From positions 235,417 through 299,416 of the forward strand of contig JBECUI020000031.1 of assembly GCA_040954595.2 (NCBI GenBank): DNA of 64,000 bases, read 5' to 3'. The notes beneath the pieces were generated by a model. It was not told the origin of the DNA. It ran no database searches and worked only from the letters and a program-made list of their open reading frames with translations. The DNA is from Balanoglossus misakiensis. Lineage: Eukaryota; Hemichordata. Positions 37,891 through 47,175 of the stretch are shown here, piece after piece (within the stretch, counting starts at the first letter, position 1; each line of letters starts with the position of its first letter). Made by a program: the position numbers and the translations under genes.

Positions 37891-40800
37891 AGCGCCTCAA
37901 CCTCCTCAGGAGTTCGTTCCTCAACAGGGGAGAAGAGTTGCTTCCTATCCCGATAAATAATCTCAAACAGCTTAAAAAAGCGTTCGGCGCCTTCAAGGGC
38001 TGGGACGCTCTTGGCCTTTCCTTGCTGTAGCTCTGTCTCTCCGATGGCGTCGCCAAAACGCCAGGTTATCATTCCATCGTTTAGATACCAGCCGAGATTG
38101 TTACTGTTCTGAAAATCCTCCAGGGTACTGAAAACGGTGGGTTTATCCAGATAGGGGACCCCTGAAGTCCAGGGACAGAAATGCCCACAGTTGCCGCATT
38201 CGTTGCAAAGAGCATCCAGGTGAACAATCTGTCCAGGATCAACGAAACCTTCTTCTCTTGTGACAGGAATAACAATGTTAGCCCGGTTGGGGCAGACATC
38301 TACGCATTTATCACAGGTGTAGTTACATTCCAGACAGCGGGTTTTTTCCAAGGATCCGAAACTGGGGCTGCTGCTGTAAGGAGCCGAGGGCTTGGGGATA
38401 ATGACATTCCTTTTGGCCTTGATTTCCTCCATGCGCTTCTGAGCATTCCAGTAGGGAATCTTTTCTTCCCGTTTCCAGTTTGAATCCTCCTGCCTGGTAA
38501 TAGCATCAGCGGCCTGTCGTCCTTCGGCAATACAACGCACAATGGTGGAAGGACCTGTTCGGCCATCACCGATTGTGTAGACACCATCTTTCTCGGTCAT
38601 TAAATTGCTGTCAACGATCACCCGTCCCTTGGGATCTAAGGGCACCCCAAAGTTTTCATATTCTTCGGAGTCATAATCATCGCCGATGGCGTAGAGTATG
38701 GTATCGACGGAAATAGTCTCTACCTCGTCGGTGGGAACAGGTCTCTGGCGTCCAGAGGCATCTTTTTCTCCCAGCTTCATTACCCGGCAGACCAGGGTCC
38801 CGTCACTATTGAATTTCTCGGGATTCCTCAGGAATCTGAAATTGACATTTTCTTCAGCAGCACACTCATATTCTTCCCGACTGACGGGCATCTCCTCAAA
38901 GGACCGGCGGTAGATAATCCAGCTTTCTTCAACTCCCGGAACCCGCAGAGCCGAACGGCTAGCATCCATGGCGGTATCTCCCGCCCCAATAGTGGCCACC
39001 CGTCTGCCCAGATTCATACCCTTAGGATTCTTGTTGAACTTATAAAGGAAAGGTACAGCGGGATAAATGTTCTTGTTGTCTCCCTCAAGTACGTAGGGCC
39101 GATTAGCCCAGGCACCTATGCCCAATACCACGTAATCAAAGCCCTGAGCTTTAAGCCCCTCAACACTGAGGTTCTTCTGCTTAAAGCTGAATTCCACCCC
39201 CATTGCCCTGATAACATCTATGTCGCTTTCTATGGCTTCCCGGGAAATACGGAAGTGGGGAACCACATAACGGACAACACCACCGGTATCGTCTTCTTTT
39301 TCCAGAACTTTCACGGAAAAACCTTCCCGGGCAAGGAAATAGGCGGCCGAAAGCCCTGCAGGTCCCGCTCCCACCACCGCCACACGTTTATCAAAACGCT
39401 TTTTCGGAGCAGTCCAGCGCTTCTTCCATTCCTCCATCCCTTTTTCTACAGCTATGAGCTTGATTTCTCTAATATTGAGTTCTCCCTCATAGTCTTGGCG
39501 GGTACAGCGGATCTGGCATTGATGGTCGCAGATGCTTCCCGTTATTGAAGGCAGGGCATTCCTTTCGTAGATGAGTTCCAAAGCATCGGCGTAGCGATTT
39601 TCCCCTACAAGACGAATGTATTCAGGAATGTGTTGACCTATCGCACAGGCAGAGACACAGGGAGCTACGTAGCAGTCTGACAAGGGCAAGGCACCAGGAT
39701 TGATAATGGCATCCGTTCCCCGAAAAGACTTCTGGGTGGTAGGATCCTTAAGGCTATCCTGGGCCAGAGCTTCCAGCTCCTTGGTTTCTATTTTCTTAAA
39801 GTCACCCCCAAGAGCCCCCTCCAGAGACCTGGCAATCTGTTTCTGTCGGCTATATCCTCCAGGTTTTAAAAGATCCGAACACAGCGTCAGGGGGCGTATT
39901 CCCGCCTTAAGAAGTTTTACGGCATTATGAATGGATACTCCCCCAGCATAGGAAATGGGTATCTCCCCATTAAACTCCTTGGCAACCATTTCTGCCACAG
40001 CCACGGTCAGGGGATAAAGGGAACGGCCGGACATGTACATTTCTTCGCCAGGAAGTTCCTCCCTATTATTCACCGAAGCCAGGGTATTGGTCAGCTTGAC
40101 CCCAAAACGCTGGTTTTTTTCAGACGCATACGAGCGCAGAGACCCCAGCATTTTCCGAGCACTTTCCCATTGCAGGTCATGTTCAAAAGACTCCTCCTTC
40201 ACGATTACCTTATTAAAGCCCAGATCGTCCAGGATATCCCGAACCCGTCGGTAGCCCAAAAGGGTGGGGTTGAGTTTGACATAGGTGTTGAGTCCCTTTT
40301 TGCCTATCAGATAGCGGCAAATAGCCTCAATATCTTCTGGAGGGCAGCCGTGCATGGTGGACAACGAAACCGATTGACAGATTTTTCCAGGAATAGAAGC
40401 CGTCAAGCCCTCAAGGGCCGACTTGCGGTCTTCAAGGCCCGTGCCTTTCAGGAAGTCCGGATCGGCAAGAAATAGATCCAGTTCCTTAAGCCAGCCTTGG
40501 AAACGAGACTCCCTGGAAGAATCTTTCATTCTTTCGATAAAACGATCCATCTTGGGAGTTTGTATTCCTTCTAAATCATAACCCACGGAAATATTAAAGA
40601 TAAAAGAGCGTTCCATTTTCGGATGTCCAAGATCCCAAAGCCGCTCCGCCAGATGGAGAAGGATCCAAGCCTTGGCGTATTCTTCCCAGGCCTGGCCCAG
40701 CGTAAGCTCAGTGGACCATTCGGTATTGAACCCTTCATCTGTCATATCGATGCAGGGTTTTTCAATTTCCAGTCCGTCTAGTTTCTGCACCGTTTTAAGC

Positions 40801-41042
40801 TCAATAAACCGACTCCCAGTTAAATAGGAGGCTATAATGTTGGGAGTGATCTGGGTCTGTGGGCCAGCAGCAGGTCCCAGGGGGACCGAACAATTTTCCC
40901 CAAAAATACTGTAGATTGTCTGATCTTTTTTCCGGTAAAAATGGCCCTGAGGTATGTCAAAAACAGTACGGTTATGTCGCCATTCTTCCATCATTCGGTT
41001 AATAATCACCCCAAAGGGAAACATCCGCATTTTATCGCTCAT
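37887..41042 (-). CDS. ygfK: YgfK-type flavin/iron-sulphur oxidoreductase
   Basis: The intact 1,051-residue protein begins MRMFPFGVIINRMMEEW and has an N-terminal TIM-barrel region like dihydropyrimidine dehydrogenase (about 1-430; VPLGPAAGPQTQITPN). A GltD-like helical Fe-S segment follows (CVSACAIGQHIPEYIRLV, CDHQCQIRCTR, about 460-520). Next come FAD and NAD(P) domains (VAVVGAGPAGLSAAYFL at about 552; ATIGAGDTAMDASRSALRV at about 680) and two C-terminal [4Fe-4S] motifs (CLECNYTCDKCVDVC at about 903; CNECGNCGHFC at about 944). It is the electron-transfer protein of the purine/selenium-linked cluster and may reduce or open the purine ring or pass electrons from the hydroxylase. GAGGAG precedes its ATG. 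Confidence 0.92.
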   Translation of the reverse strand: MSDKMRMFPFGVIINRMMEEWRHNRTVFDIPQGHFYRKKDQTIYSIFGENCSVPLGPAAGPQTQITPNIIASYLTGSRFIELKTVQKLDGLEIEKPCIDMTDEGFNTEWSTELTLGQAWEEYAKAWILLHLAERLWDLGHPKMERSFIFNISVGYDLEGIQTPKMDRFIERMKDSSRESRFQGWLKELDLFLADPDFLKGTGLEDRKSALEGLTASIPGKICQSVSLSTMHGCPPEDIEAICRYLIGKKGLNTYVKLNPTLLGYRRVRDILDDLGFNKVIVKEESFEHDLQWESARKMLGSLRSYASEKNQRFGVKLTNTLASVNNREELPGEEMYMSGRSLYPLTVAVAEMVAKEFNGEIPISYAGGVSIHNAVKLLKAGIRPLTLCSDLLKPGGYSRQKQIARSLEGALGGDFKKIETKELEALAQDSLKDPTTQKSFRGTDAIINPGALPLSDCYVAPCVSACAIGQHIPEYIRLVGENRYADALELIYERNALPSITGSICDHQCQIRCTRQDYEGELNIREIKLIAVEKGMEEWKKRWTAPKKRFDKRVAVVGAGPAGLSAAYFLAREGFSVKVLEKEDDTGGVVRYVVPHFRISREAIESDIDVIRAMGVEFSFKQKNLSVEGLKAQGFDYVVLGIGAWANRPYVLEGDNKNIYPAVPFLYKFNKNPKGMNLGRRVATIGAGDTAMDASRSALRVPGVEESWIIYRRSFEEMPVSREEYECAAEENVNFRFLRNPEKFNSDGTLVCRVMKLGEKDASGRQRPVPTDEVETISVDTILYAIGDDYDSEEYENFGVPLDPKGRVIVDSNLMTEKDGVYTIGDGRTGPSTIVRCIAEGRQAADAITRQEDSNWKREEKIPYWNAQKRMEEIKAKRNVIIPKPSAPYSSSPSFGSLEKTRCLECNYTCDKCVDVCPNRANIVIPVTREEGFVDPGQIVHLDALCNECGNCGHFCPWTSGVPYLDKPTVFSTLEDFQNSNNLGWYLNDGMITWRFGDAIGETELQQGKAKSVPALEGAERFFKLFEIIYRDRKQLFSPVEERTPEEVEAL

Positions 41043-41103
41043 CCATCGTCTCCTCTTATTTTGCTAAACTTACGTAGTATTGTTCCTCAATTCCTAGAGA
41101 AAT

Positions 41104-42459
41104 CTAATAGGCCGGAGTAAGGAAACGGCCATAACCACTGGGGACAGCTATCCCTTTACCATCTTCATAAACCACCGTCCCCCGCACCAAGGTTTTGAGC
41201 ACACGGCCTCGGAAGGTCTGTCCTTCAAAAGGGGTGGCCTTTCCTTTCGAAAGGAAATCTGCTCCCCGCACATTAAGTTCTGATCGGGAATCCACAAGAA
41301 CCACATCGGCATCCTTACCTCTTTCCAAGGAGCCCTTACGATCTCCCAGGCCAAAACGCTTTGGAGCATTCTCACTGATAAGCTCAAGGAATCGAGAGAG
41401 GGAAATCCGTTTTTTCAGAAGTCCTTCGCTAAGCAGGTAGGGAAGAAGAAGTCCAGTCCCGCAGATCCCCGCAGATGCGGTCCAGATATTGTCGCCGGAC
41501 TTGTCTTCCACCGTCCCGGGGGCATGGTCTGAACTAATGAAGTCCAGAATTCCATCGACCAGGAGCTTCCACAAACCCTCAGGATTCCCCGCACTCTTTA
41601 TGGGCGGAGAAATCTTGAGCAGGGCCCCCTGTTTCTGGAAGTCCTCGACTGTAAATGCCAGATACTGGGGACAAGTTTCCCCGGTGGCGGAACTGGAGGT
41701 CAGTAACTCCCCCCCCTCGGCGGTACCAATATGAACAATATGCAGATCTCCACCAGTCTTCTTGACCAAGCGCAGGGCTGTTTCAATAGAAAGGACCTCG
41801 GCCATTTCCGGTCTGGACTTGTACCAGGCTAGTGGATCTTTTCGCCCTATAGACTGGTAGTAAGCCGTGGCAGAATCCACATAATTCCTATCTTCAGCGT
41901 GGAGAAGAACGGGCATGGAAAGTTCTCGGCAAAGAGTTAAAAGCCTTTCAAAGCGCCAAGGATCCAGGGCACCCCAAACATTATCGACGCCGCTGGTGGC
42001 GTAGGCCTTTATTCCCGTTACTCGGCTCTTAAGTGAGGCAAGGCGTTCCTGAGCGTCGGGAATATCAAGCAACTGACGAGAGATACCACCATGAAAGGCA
42101 TAGTCAACCACCGCCTTAGGAGCCACCGCAGCCAGTTTTCTTTCCAGGTTGGCAGCCTCTGATACGGGAGGATCAGAGGTACTGGGCATGTCGATAATAG
42201 TGGTGATCCCCCCCTGGGCCGCAAAAGCCGTCCCATGGAAAAAATCTTCCTTTTGTGTGTATCCGGGATCATAGAAGTGTACATGAGGGTCGACACCACC
42301 GGGAAGAACCCAGCAGTTTTGGGCATCTAAAGTATCGGGCGTATTATAACCTGCGAGATCGGAGCCAATTTCGACTATCCGCTCTTGCTCAATTCTGATA
42401 TCCCGAAGAAGAAAATCTTCCTCACCGGGGAAAGCAACCATTCCCTTTCTAATAACCAT
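41104..42459 (-). CDS. Dihydropyrimidinase/allantoinase-like cyclic amidohydrolase (HyuA type)
   Basis: The 451-residue protein has the metal-binding motifs of cyclic amidohydrolases. They are GGVDPHVHFYDPGYTQKEDF near residue 55, GIKAYAT near 150 (the lysine is normally carboxylated and bridges two metals), LLHAEDRNYVDS near 187, LHIVHIGTAEG near 242 and DFISSDHAPGTVED near 316. It would open a hydantoin- or oxidised-purine ring. The DPGYTQKEDFFHGT region is closest to allantoinases and dihydroorotases, so the substrate could be allantoin-like. It is the gene after ygfK in the same direction, with a 207-bp gap to the permease upstream that holds a small inverted repeat at 42483-42503. Confidence 0.83.
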   Translation of the reverse strand: MVIRKGMVAFPGEEDFLLRDIRIEQERIVEIGSDLAGYNTPDTLDAQNCWVLPGGVDPHVHFYDPGYTQKEDFFHGTAFAAQGGITTIIDMPSTSDPPVSEAANLERKLAAVAPKAVVDYAFHGGISRQLLDIPDAQERLASLKSRVTGIKAYATSGVDNVWGALDPWRFERLLTLCRELSMPVLLHAEDRNYVDSATAYYQSIGRKDPLAWYKSRPEMAEVLSIETALRLVKKTGGDLHIVHIGTAEGGELLTSSSATGETCPQYLAFTVEDFQKQGALLKISPPIKSAGNPEGLWKLLVDGILDFISSDHAPGTVEDKSGDNIWTASAGICGTGLLLPYLLSEGLLKKRISLSRFLELISENAPKRFGLGDRKGSLERGKDADVVLVDSRSELNVRGADFLSKGKATPFEGQTFRGRVLKTLVRGTVVYEDGKGIAVPSGYGRFLTPAY

Positions 42460-42482
42460 AAAGGCCCCCTTAGGCTAAATTT

Positions 42483-42503
42483 CTAAGGACCGAAGTTCCT
42501 TAG
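42483..42503. promoter_or_regulatory. Inverted repeat upstream of the HyuA-like gene
   Basis: ctaagga (42483-42489) and tccttag (42497-42503) form a 7-bp stem with a 7-base loop, 24 bp upstream of the ATG. It could be an operator or leader hairpin; no riboswitch core is recognisable around it. Confidence 0.35.
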
Positions 42504-42666
42504 AGCCAAGAAGTATCAGAATCTTTATCTACTTTATTAAATGATACCACCTTGATCTTTGCCCATACTCCCCAACTCACAAGGGAATATGGACAGAAGT
42601 AATTTTCGACAATCCGGTCGGCAGAAAATATCCCCCCCCCGAAATGTCTAAAGGATCTCAACAAAC

Positions 42667-43953
42667 TTAAAGGAAAAACTTCAAAACAAAGAAAACACCT
42701 ATAACATAGGTAGGAATGGGAATTTCACGGGCCTTCCCTGTAAGAAGTTTCAAGAGCACATAGGCAAGCACACCAAACACTATACCTTCAGCAATACTGT
42801 AGGCCAAGGGCATCATGACAAAAGTCAAAAATGCCGGAATAGCCTCGCTATAATCCTCAAAGTCGATTTCTTTGATTGGTGTCAGCATGAAGAGCCCTAC
42901 CAGTATCAGCGCCGGTGCCGTGGCAGCCCCAGGTATCAGAAGGAAAAGAGGGCTCAGGAAGAGAGCTATCAAGAACATCCCAGCAGTCACTAGGGCCGTA
43001 AGTCCAGTCCGTCCCCCTTCTTCAACGCCTGCAGCACTTTCCACATACGTGGTGACCGTGCTCGTTCCTATCATGGCTCCGACAGTGGTTCCAACGGCAT
43101 CGGCAAAAAGGGCCTGTTTTACGCGCGGAATTTTTCCATCCTGGTCAAGAATCTTGGCCTTGGTGGCAACCCCGATCAGGGTTCCTACCGTATCGAACAT
43201 ATCTACCAAAAGGAAGGTAAAGAGAACAAGAAGCATATCCAAGGTGAAAATTTTGTCCCATTCAAATTTAAACAAAATGGGCGAAAGGCTGGAGGGTAAG
43301 CTGAATACCTGGAAGTTCTGAAGATTGGTAATTCCAAGAGGAATACCCACTATGGTCCCTGCCACTATACCTAAAAGCAAGGCACCCTTTACCTTGAATA
43401 CCAGCAATATCCCTGTAAACAGAAGGCCAATCAAAGCGACACCAGCCCCAGGGCCAATGCTTCCCAAGGCAAGAGGAGTGCCTTCTCCCTGAACAATGAT
43501 GCCAGCATTATTCAAACCGATAAAGGTAATGAACAACCCGATTCCAACAGAGATGGCTCGTTTGATGTTTACGGGTATGGAATTGATAATTGCTTCTCGT
43601 ACATTTAAAAAAGTAAGAAGAAGAAATATTATTCCTTCCAGAAAAACAGCGGTAAGAGCAAACTGCCAAGAATATCCCATGCCAATGACAACAGTAAAGG
43701 CAAAGAAGGCATTGAGGCCCATACCAGGGGCTAAAGCAAAGGGTAAACGCGCCACCAGGGCCATAACCAAAGTAGCTATCAGAGACGCCAGAGCTGTGGC
43801 CGTGAATAGAGCCCCAGAATCCATACCTGTCTCGCTGAGGATAAGGGGATTCACAATCAAAATATATGCCATGGTAAGGAAGGTCGTAATACCAGCAATA
43901 ACTTCTGTTTTGACTGTGGACCCTCTTTCCGAAATTCTAAAAAATTTATCCAT
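42667..43953 (-). CDS. NCS2-family purine permease (AzgA/GhxP type)
   Basis: About 428 residues with roughly 12-14 hydrophobic spans. The NCS2 family signatures are present: ISERGSTVKTEVIAGITTFLTMAYILIVNP, LPFALAPGMGLNAFFAFTVV, GTLIGVATKAKILDQDGKIPRVKQALFADAVGTTVGAMIGTSTVTTYVESAAGVEEGGRTGLTALVT. This is the adenine/guanine/hypoxanthine branch rather than the uracil one. It should bring purines into the cell by proton symport. The start is the ATG at 43953 with AAAAGGAG upstream; a longer frame to 43998 has no such signal. It sits between the SerC unit and the hydrolases. Confidence 0.92.
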   Translation of the reverse strand: MDKFFRISERGSTVKTEVIAGITTFLTMAYILIVNPLILSETGMDSGALFTATALASLIATLVMALVARLPFALAPGMGLNAFFAFTVVIGMGYSWQFALTAVFLEGIIFLLLTFLNVREAIINSIPVNIKRAISVGIGLFITFIGLNNAGIIVQGEGTPLALGSIGPGAGVALIGLLFTGILLVFKVKGALLLGIVAGTIVGIPLGITNLQNFQVFSLPSSLSPILFKFEWDKIFTLDMLLVLFTFLLVDMFDTVGTLIGVATKAKILDQDGKIPRVKQALFADAVGTTVGAMIGTSTVTTYVESAAGVEEGGRTGLTALVTAGMFLIALFLSPLFLLIPGAATAPALILVGLFMLTPIKEIDFEDYSEAIPAFLTFVMMPLAYSIAEGIVFGVLAYVLLKLLTGKAREIPIPTYVIGVFFVLKFFL

Positions 43954-44053
43954 AACTTCTCCTTTTGATTTATTCGTATGTTTTTTTGCTGCTCCCACTA
44001 TTCAACTAGGAGCCCTTCCTTTCTATCACAGTCCCGCTATTTGTTCAATCAAA

Positions 44054-44082
44054 ATTTTAAGAATACGTATAAAAACTAACAA
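44054..44082 (-). promoter_or_regulatory. Sigma70-like promoter upstream of the purine permease
   Basis: On the minus strand, TTGTTA (44082-44077) and TAAAAT (44059-44054) are spaced by 17 bases, matching four and five of six positions. It lies about 100 bp upstream of the permease ATG and 54 bp after the DUF1015 stop. Confidence 0.45.
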
Positions 44083-44135
44083 AATATAACTAAATCCCTT
44101 TGTTTCCCCAGTTGCAGGAAACGAGAAGATCCTCC

Positions 44136-45413
44136 TCAAGGGAGCAAACTTCGGGCCTCCAGGTAATAACGTTTCTCCACCGCCTCACCAATACTGAAGG
44201 TCTTGCGGGGGAAAGACCCCTGAGTAATAATTCTATCAAAGAAGCTCGCCTTATCTATCGGAGGCATAATAAAGCCTAGTGATTCAGAAGAGTCAACCAA
44301 CTCCCCCACAGCTCCTTCTCCATGGATATAGTCAATCTGAATGTCTTTTTTATCCGCTATTACGGCGTCTAGAACTTCCTGCAGAATTTCTACGGTAAGC
44401 TTTCCCGGAGAAACCCGGAAGGTCCAACTCTCCTCTCTTCCTGGAAGAAGCACTCCAAGACGCCCATGGCCTTCAGGGACCGGACTCTCTGCCTTCCCTC
44501 CCGGGGAAGAGCTGGCCCCCAGGGCAGTTTTAATTTCCTCTCCCACGCCCTTGACACCAGAACCATAAAGCAAGCGGTGAATAGGGTGGAAAACCAGCCC
44601 GGGATCGTGAATATTTTCAACTTCCACCAGAGCAAAACGGGTAGGATGATCTAAGCTCACCCCCTCGGCCTTCTTCTCCAGCCAGATTCCCCGGGCCGAA
44701 GCCAGTGAATGATTCCCATCCCCAACGGCAAAGAGGAGATCCCGACGCAGAGCCAAAGACTCAAGCGCCTCAGCCACCGGAGCCAGGGCTTTTTCTCCAG
44801 TGAGATGCCAGCCCTTAATTCTTCCACCACCCTGAATAAGATCGCAATCGTAGATCGGTTTGTCTGCTTGGGCAGCTACAGCCGCACTCATCACCAGATT
44901 GTCGGGATCGTCAATAAGGAGTAAGACATGAGACAAGTCCAGTGCGGCCCCTCTCCTTATAGCCATGCGGGGGGGAAGTCGATCCTGGACGGTCCCTTCG
45001 GTAGGACGAATAAGGCTTGAGGAGCCTCCAGAAGGGTCGTAAGCCTCAAGATCCACAGCCACAACCAGGCCCTGGCGAGAAGACACATAAGGAGTGCTAC
45101 GTTCCACATGCAAGAAGCCTGGAGGAAGAGGGCTAAGCAGCTTCTCCTTAAGATAGCCGCGCATGGTCCTGTTAACCTGCTCTACCCGCTTCTCAACATC
45201 CCCTTCTTCCAGATAGCTTTCCGGTATAATCAGATTCAACGTGGAGACACTCTCGCCCACCAATCCTCTGGTCTCTTCCCAATACGCTCTTTCTGAGGTA
45301 AATTGATCGCAGGCTATTATCGCCCAGGTTTGCAAAGGCACAGATGGGCCTGGAAGAAAAATCTCTGGAACACCCAGCCCCAAACGGGAGAAACGTTTAC
45401 TAAGGAAGGCCAT
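44136..45413 (-). CDS. DUF1015-family protein of unknown function
   Basis: About 425 residues. It starts at the ATG at 45413 (MAFLSKRFSRLGLGVPEIFLPG), five bases after AAAGGGAG, and just past the Lrp-type stop; a longer frame reading into that gene has no basis. Recognisable DUF1015 traits are IIACDQFTSERAYWE near residue 30, LFAVGDGNHSLASARGIW near 235, RFALVEVENIHDPGLVFHPIHR and a C-terminal ARSLL-type end. The DGNHSLASA motif suggests a nucleotide- or phosphate-binding site. DUF1015 genes often accompany serC and serA, as here; function unknown. Confidence 0.8.
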   Translation of the reverse strand: MAFLSKRFSRLGLGVPEIFLPGPSVPLQTWAIIACDQFTSERAYWEETRGLVGESVSTLNLIIPESYLEEGDVEKRVEQVNRTMRGYLKEKLLSPLPPGFLHVERSTPYVSSRQGLVVAVDLEAYDPSGGSSSLIRPTEGTVQDRLPPRMAIRRGAALDLSHVLLLIDDPDNLVMSAAVAAQADKPIYDCDLIQGGGRIKGWHLTGEKALAPVAEALESLALRRDLLFAVGDGNHSLASARGIWLEKKAEGVSLDHPTRFALVEVENIHDPGLVFHPIHRLLYGSGVKGVGEEIKTALGASSSPGGKAESPVPEGHGRLGVLLPGREESWTFRVSPGKLTVEILQEVLDAVIADKKDIQIDYIHGEGAVGELVDSSESLGFIMPPIDKASFFDRIITQGSFPRKTFSIGEAVEKRYYLEARSLLP

Positions 45414-45414
45414 A

Positions 45415-45894
45415 TCAACTCCCTTTATCATTTTCATCATCTTCTGGAGTATATATATAAGGGACCTTAATATTGAAACCCTTATAAACCACAAAAGTTT
45501 CCACAGAACTAATACCGGAAACAGAAGAAAGCTCGTTTGCCAAGAACTCAAGCAGGTCATAACCTTTTTTCAAGTGAACCGTTACTAGCAGGTCATAGCG
45601 GCCTGTTACCACCCCCACACTGACAACCCGGGGAAAGCGGCTGATTTCTTCGCCCTTGGAAAGATAGTTCAAACCTTTAAGCTTGATACCTATATAAACG
45701 ATGCGATGTCCCACCATGGATTCGGGAATAATATGGGCCGATATAGACAAGATTCCATTTTCCTGAAGCTTGCCTAACCGTGCTTTAACGGTGTTCTCCG
45801 ATACCCCCACAGCCATGGAAATCTTCTTGTATGATTTGCGCCCATCAATCAGGTGGCTGAGAATACGCTTATCAAGCTTATTCAGTTCAAGCAT
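45415..45894 (-). CDS. Lrp/AsnC-family transcriptional regulator
   Basis: The 159-residue protein has an N-terminal helix-turn-helix (LNKLDKRILSHLIDGRKSYKKISMAVGVSENTVKARLGKLQENGIL, about residues 5-50) and a C-terminal RAM ligand-sensing domain (about 70-150) with VVSVGVVTGRYDLLVTV. It is sandwiched between serC and DUF1015 and likely regulates serine/amino-acid flux in response to an amino acid. A GAGATAG box precedes its ATG. Confidence 0.88.
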   Translation of the reverse strand: MLELNKLDKRILSHLIDGRKSYKKISMAVGVSENTVKARLGKLQENGILSISAHIIPESMVGHRIVYIGIKLKGLNYLSKGEEISRFPRVVSVGVVTGRYDLLVTVHLKKGYDLLEFLANELSSVSGISSVETFVVYKGFNIKVPYIYTPEDDENDKGS

Positions 45895-45902
45895 CTGCTA
45901 TC

Positions 45903-46988
45903 TCAACGATTTCTTGATGCAAAGTCAGCCATAAAGGATATAAGGGCCTGAACCCCCTCTCTCCTCATGGCATTGTAGAAGGAAGCCCGGCAACCTCCTG
46001 TGTCCCTGTGTCCCTTAAGGCCTACAAGACCTTTCTTGGCCGCTTCCTTTATAAAAGCAGCATCCATCTCTGCTGTGGGCAGGCTGAAAATTATGTTCAT
46101 CTCCGAAGCCACCTTCCTATCTACGGGAGACCGATAGAAACCATCGGAGTTGTCTATGGCTTCGTAAAGAAGGGAAGACTGATACCTATTCTCCTCTTCA
46201 ATAACCTTAAAACCACCCTGTTTCTTTACCCATTCCAGAACAAGTTTCATGGTCCAAATGGCAAAAATGGGGGGGGTGTTATAAATGGAATTCTTCTTGG
46301 CATGGACCTTGTAGCTCAAATAGGACCCAAGATTGTCCGGCGAACGGTTCAGAAGCTCATTGCGAATAATTACCACCGTAACCCCGGCGGTGCCAATATT
46401 TTTCTGGGCTCCTCCATAAATGACCCCAAAGCGTTCTACCGGAACAGGACGGCTCAGAATATCGCTGCTCATATCGCAGACCAAAGGAACGCCACCAGTA
46501 TCGGGCCAGGTTTTCCACTGGATTCCTCCAATAGTCTCATTGGAGGTAATATGAAGATAAGCCGAACCTAAAGAAGGTTTTATGGTGGCTGGGTCAGGAA
46601 GAGTGGTATAATTATTCTCCTTACCGTCATAGAGCACATTGACTTCTCCAGCCTTAGCAGAGTCCTGATAGGCCTTTAGGGACCAGGAACCGGTAAGGGT
46701 AAAGTCACACTTTCCCCCCGGTGCCATAAGATTAAGAGGCAACATAGCAAATTGTAAGGATGCCCCCCCACCTATCAGCAATACTGAATAGTCATTAGGC
46801 ACTTCCAGAAGCTCACGTAGAAGAGCAATAGCTTCATTGTGAACCGCATCATAGATGCCGCTTCGATGACTGGTTTCTATTAAGGAAAGTCCTGTATCTT
46901 CAAAACTTACCACTTGGTCGCGAAGGGTTTCCAGAACTTCCTGGGGAAGCATTGAAGGTCCCGCATAAAAATTTATAGGCCGACTCAC
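45903..46988 (-). CDS. serC: Phosphoserine aminotransferase
   Basis: The 361-residue class V aminotransferase has the SerC features: NFYAGPSMLPQEVLE at the start, SLIETSHRSGIYDAVHNEA near residue 35, LLIGGGASLQFAMLPLNL near 70 and YGGAQKNIGTAGV near 190 with the PLP lysine. GRSVLK-like and GGCRASFYNAM near the end are also typical. It makes phosphoserine from 3-phosphohydroxypyruvate in the serine pathway. It may also help route purine-derived nitrogen, but the sequence itself indicates plain SerC. GTG start behind AAAAGGAG; first gene of serC-lrp-DUF1015 with its own promoter at 47037-47066. Confidence 0.93.
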   Translation of the reverse strand: MSRPINFYAGPSMLPQEVLETLRDQVVSFEDTGLSLIETSHRSGIYDAVHNEAIALLRELLEVPNDYSVLLIGGGASLQFAMLPLNLMAPGGKCDFTLTGSWSLKAYQDSAKAGEVNVLYDGKENNYTTLPDPATIKPSLGSAYLHITSNETIGGIQWKTWPDTGGVPLVCDMSSDILSRPVPVERFGVIYGGAQKNIGTAGVTVVIIRNELLNRSPDNLGSYLSYKVHAKKNSIYNTPPIFAIWTMKLVLEWVKKQGGFKVIEEENRYQSSLLYEAIDNSDGFYRSPVDRKVASEMNIIFSLPTAEMDAAFIKEAAKKGLVGLKGHRDTGGCRASFYNAMRREGVQALISFMADFASRNR

Positions 46989-47036
46989 TGATTACTCCTT
47001 TTAAAAATAATATCAGGCATAAAATACAATTGGAAC

Positions 47037-47066
47037 AGAATAGAAAAAAAAGAAGTTCTCTGTCAA
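47037..47066 (-). promoter_or_regulatory. Sigma70-type promoter for serC-lrp-DUF1015
   Basis: On the minus strand, TTGACA (47066-47061) is perfect and TATTCT (47042-47037) matches four of six, with an 18-base spacer. It lies about 50 bp upstream of the GTG start of serC, in the 187-bp gap after the allD-like gene. It makes the SerC unit separately transcribable. Confidence 0.6.
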
Positions 47067-47175
47067 TTCAAAGCTTATTAGAGGCATACTTTAAAGGACA
47101 GGAGTTCCTCCAAAAGCCTGGAATCTGCCTAAAAACTCGGGAACTACCCGGTCTTAAGGAAGGATTCAAGGCTCT

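Noticed and set aside
43954-44135. Purine riboswitch upstream of the NCS2 permease
   Set aside because: I looked for the conserved three-way junction core of the purine aptamer and did not see it; only a sigma70-like promoter and a small hairpin.
45414-45560. N-terminal extension of the DUF1015 protein
   Set aside because: It reads the Lrp gene out of frame; the ATG at 45413 has a good ribosome-binding site and the family start.
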